The notes below the pieces were generated by a model. It had not been told where the DNA came from and did no database searches. It saw only the letters and a list, made by a program, of their open reading frames with translations. DNA of 64,000 nt from Pseudomonas nicosulfuronedens (lineage in GTDB: Bacteria > Pseudomonadota > Gammaproteobacteria > Pseudomonadales > Pseudomonadaceae), in NCBI RefSeq assembly GCF_005877905.1, contig NZ_SWDV01000037.1, forward strand, positions 1 through 64,000, given 5' to 3'. Position 1 is the first letter of the stretch. Each line of letters starts with the position of its first letter. Positions 62,400 through 64,000 of this stretch are shown in pieces. Both the position numbers and the translations under genes were made by a program.

Positions 62400-63430
62400 G
62401 GTCGGCGCTCCTTCTGCAGGCGCGCCATCCAGGCCGGCCAGCGCCAGTCTTCGGGCGGCCACAGGGTGCCGACGACCAGCGCCGCGCTGATCAGCAGGGC
62501 CAGCAGCAGTGGCCAGCGGTACAGCGCAATGGCCGGGCGCGCCTGGGTCGGCTTCTGCTCCACCGGCTCCAGTTGATCGAGGCTGTCGGAGATGCGCTGC
62601 AGCTCCTCGCCGTTGCGCGCGCGGAAGTACTCCCCGCCGGTGCTTTCGGCGATGGCCTTGAGGGCCGGCTCGTCCAGGTCCAGCCCCGGATTGAGGCCGA
62701 ACAGCCCGGCGACGCCGCCCTGCTTGGGATCGGCGCCGATGCCGATGGTGTAGACCTTCACCTGTTCTTCGGCGGCGAGCTTGGCAGCGGTTTGTGGGGA
62801 AATCTCGCCGGCGGTGTTGGCGCCGTCGGTGATCAGCACCAGTACGCGGCTCTCGGCCGGGCGCTGGCGCAGGCGCTTGACCGCCAGGCCAATGGCGTCG
62901 CCCAGGGCGGTGTCCTTGCCGGCGATGCCGATCAGCGCCTCGTCCAGCCAGATGCGCACGGTGTGGCGGTCGAAGGTCAGCGGCGCCTGCAGGTAGGCGC
63001 GGGTGCCGAACAGGATCAGCCCGACACGGTCACCCCGGCGACCTTCGATGAAATCACCGAACAGTTTCTGCACGGCGTGCAGGCGGCTGACCTCTGCGCC
63101 GTCCCACGTCATGTCGGCGTAATCCATGGAGCCTGAGACATCCACCGCCACCAGCAGGTCGCGGCCAGTGGCCGGGATCGGTAGCGGCTCGCCAACCCAT
63201 TGCGGACGCGCAGCGGCCAGCAGCAAGCAGAGCCAGAGCAGTGCGAAGGGGGCCTGCTGGCGCCATGCCGGCAGGCGTGCGCGGGCACGGCGGCCGGCGA
63301 GGCCTTCGAGTTCCTTGAGGAAACTGACCTTGATCGCCGCCTCGCCGTTGTCGGCCGGCGGCAGGATGAAGCGCATCACCCAGGGCAGCGGGGCGAGCAG
63401 GAAGATCCACAGCCAGGCGAACTCAAACAT
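62396..63430 (-). CDS. BatA: membrane-anchored von Willebrand A protein
   Basis: 344 residues. The first helix is at about 5-22 and the second near 61-75. The VWA domain has an intact MIDAS, DVSGS (Asp97, Ser99, Ser101), with TDGAN further on. A C-terminal helix lies at about 305-325. It works with a MoxR AAA+ ATPase, normally encoded just upstream in this operon and here outside the window. It overlaps DUF4381 by eight bases and BatB/C by four. Confidence 0.92.
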   Translation of the reverse strand: MFEFAWLWIFLLAPLPWVMRFILPPADNGEAAIKVSFLKELEGLAGRRARARLPAWRQQAPFALLWLCLLLAAARPQWVGEPLPIPATGRDLLVAVDVSGSMDYADMTWDGAEVSRLHAVQKLFGDFIEGRRGDRVGLILFGTRAYLQAPLTFDRHTVRIWLDEALIGIAGKDTALGDAIGLAVKRLRQRPAESRVLVLITDGANTAGEISPQTAAKLAAEEQVKVYTIGIGADPKQGGVAGLFGLNPGLDLDEPALKAIAESTGGEYFRARNGEELQRISDSLDQLEPVEQKPTQARPAIALYRWPLLLALLISAALVVGTLWPPEDWRWPAWMARLQKERRP

Positions 63431-63920
63431 GCTTGCGCACCCAGGTCTCCACTGCGGCGGCGAGGCCGTCAATGGCCTTGTCGTCCAGCTTGCACTCGGC
63501 GCGGTAGCCGCCTTCCACTAGGATCATCCAGCGGGTCAGGCCGGCGGCCGGGCAACGGGTGTCGAGGAAGGCGAGCCAGGCGCGACCGCTCAGGGTGTGG
63601 CTGTGGCTCTCCGGCCAGCGGGCGCGGGACAGGCGTTTGAGCAGACCGTTGAGCGATTGCAGCCAGGGGCCGGCCGGTGCGCGATCGTAGGGGCGCGGCA
63701 GGCGTTTGAGCTCTTCCAGCGCGGCTTCGCGCAACGGGTCCAACGGAGCCTCTGCGACGACTTTTGCCTTGCGCCTGGGCAGCCAGCGCTGGCGGTTTCG
63801 CCACAGCAGCCAGAGCAGCAGTGGCATCAGTGCGGCGAGCAGCCACCAGCCTGGCGCCGGCGGCCACCAGGGTACTGCGGCCGGTTCGATCAGCGGTTGC
63901 AGCTGGTCGAGGGGATTCAT
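63423..63920 (-). CDS. DUF4381 protein of the Bat operon
   Basis: 165 residues. A Pro/Trp-rich N-terminus PAAVPWWPPAPGWWLLAAL leads into one membrane helix (about 25-42), followed by a basic patch NRQRWLPRRK and a cytoplasmic helical domain. DUF4381 is a constant member between DUF58 and BatA. Its start overlaps the upstream stop (ATGA). Confidence 0.9.
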   Translation of the reverse strand: MNPLDQLQPLIEPAAVPWWPPAPGWWLLAALMPLLLWLLWRNRQRWLPRRKAKVVAEAPLDPLREAALEELKRLPRPYDRAPAGPWLQSLNGLLKRLSRARWPESHSHTLSGRAWLAFLDTRCPAAGLTRWMILVEGGYRAECKLDDKAIDGLAAAVETWVRKHV

Positions 63921-64000
63921 TTGGCGTATCCCGGTTGGTGCTGTTCCAGCAGGTTGCGCAGCTGCTCCACCAGTTCTTCCTGGGTGGTCAGTGGCAGCAG
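63917..64000 (-). CDS. C-terminal end of the preceding Bat-operon gene (probably DUF58), cut by the window
   Basis: The last 27 codons and stop of a minus-strand frame, ending LVEQLRNLLEQHQPGYAK. The stop overlaps the DUF4381 start. The fragment is too short to identify; DUF58 is inferred from conserved operon order. Confidence 0.65.
   Translation of the reverse strand: MLPLTTQEELVEQLRNLLEQHQPGYAK

Overview
The window is chromosomal DNA of a GC-rich Pseudomonas. Several things point there: tRNA-Glu followed by a TetR/hydrolase pair, the leuC-leuD-leuB-asd-fimV-truA-trpF-accD-folC-dedD-cvpA-purF-metZ order, ibpA with a ROSE thermometer, and many copies of the Pseudomonas REP sequence (core GCGAGCAAGCTCGC). 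From memory, the gene order follows the P. aeruginosa PAO1 region running down from about PA3133 to PA3071. Two differences make PAO1 itself unlikely: the slot that holds the Xcp type II secretion genes there is empty here, and there is an extra, shortened fimV-like gene. No phage, insertion sequence, integrase or CRISPR array is visible.

Layout. 0-5.5 kb: tRNA-Glu, TetR plus alpha/beta hydrolase, a KDPG-aldolase family gene coupled to a thioesterase, dusC, an SDR, and ibpA behind a sigma-32 promoter. 5.5-8.9 kb: a likely amino-acid catabolic unit (DauA-like D-amino-acid dehydrogenase, RidA, YkvI-type transporter) opposite an XRE-cupin regulator. 8.9-12.8 kb: a four-PAS GGDEF/EAL protein and a LysR regulator. 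12.9-18.2 kb: leucine genes leuC, leuD, leuB with an embedded methyltransferase, then asd. 18.4-32.8 kb: short FimV-like protein, Usg-like Asd paralogue, full-length fimV, truA, trpF, accD, folC, a SPOR protein, cvpA, purF, metZ and an SDR. 33.0-33.4 kb: tRNA-Val and two identical tRNA-Asp genes. 33.5-48.6 kb: a 28-codon small ORF, AraC regulator coupled to a membrane-anchored nitrilase-like protein, fadH, a large coiled-coil protein, a PLP enzyme, DUF1853, nadK, a metallophosphatase, a rhomboid protease, a YeaC-like protein, DUF2797 and pepN.

48.6-57.8 kb is the most unusual part. A textbook -24/-12 (sigma-54) promoter, with a perfect inverted repeat about 100 bases upstream, precedes genes for an outer-membrane DUF1302 protein and a periplasmic DUF1329 protein. 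These are followed, as a second transcription unit, by a YCF48-type beta-propeller and an MMPL/RND inner-membrane transporter. Together the four proteins could span the whole envelope. Next to them are a secreted cyclase-family hydrolase, an AhpD-like protein and an exported alpha/beta hydrolase. The best reading is a poorly described route for moving a hydrophobic compound or lipid across the envelope. Its substrate cannot be read from sequence.

57.9-64 kb, minus strand: the exported hydrolase and then the Bat (aerotolerance) operon, DUF58-DUF4381-BatA-BatB/C-BatD, in which every junction overlaps. The DUF58 gene is cut by the window edge. Genes lie mostly on the plus strand and are tightly packed, with many ATGA or TGATG overlaps that suggest translational coupling. 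Long antisense ORFs are everywhere, as expected at this GC content, and were not annotated.
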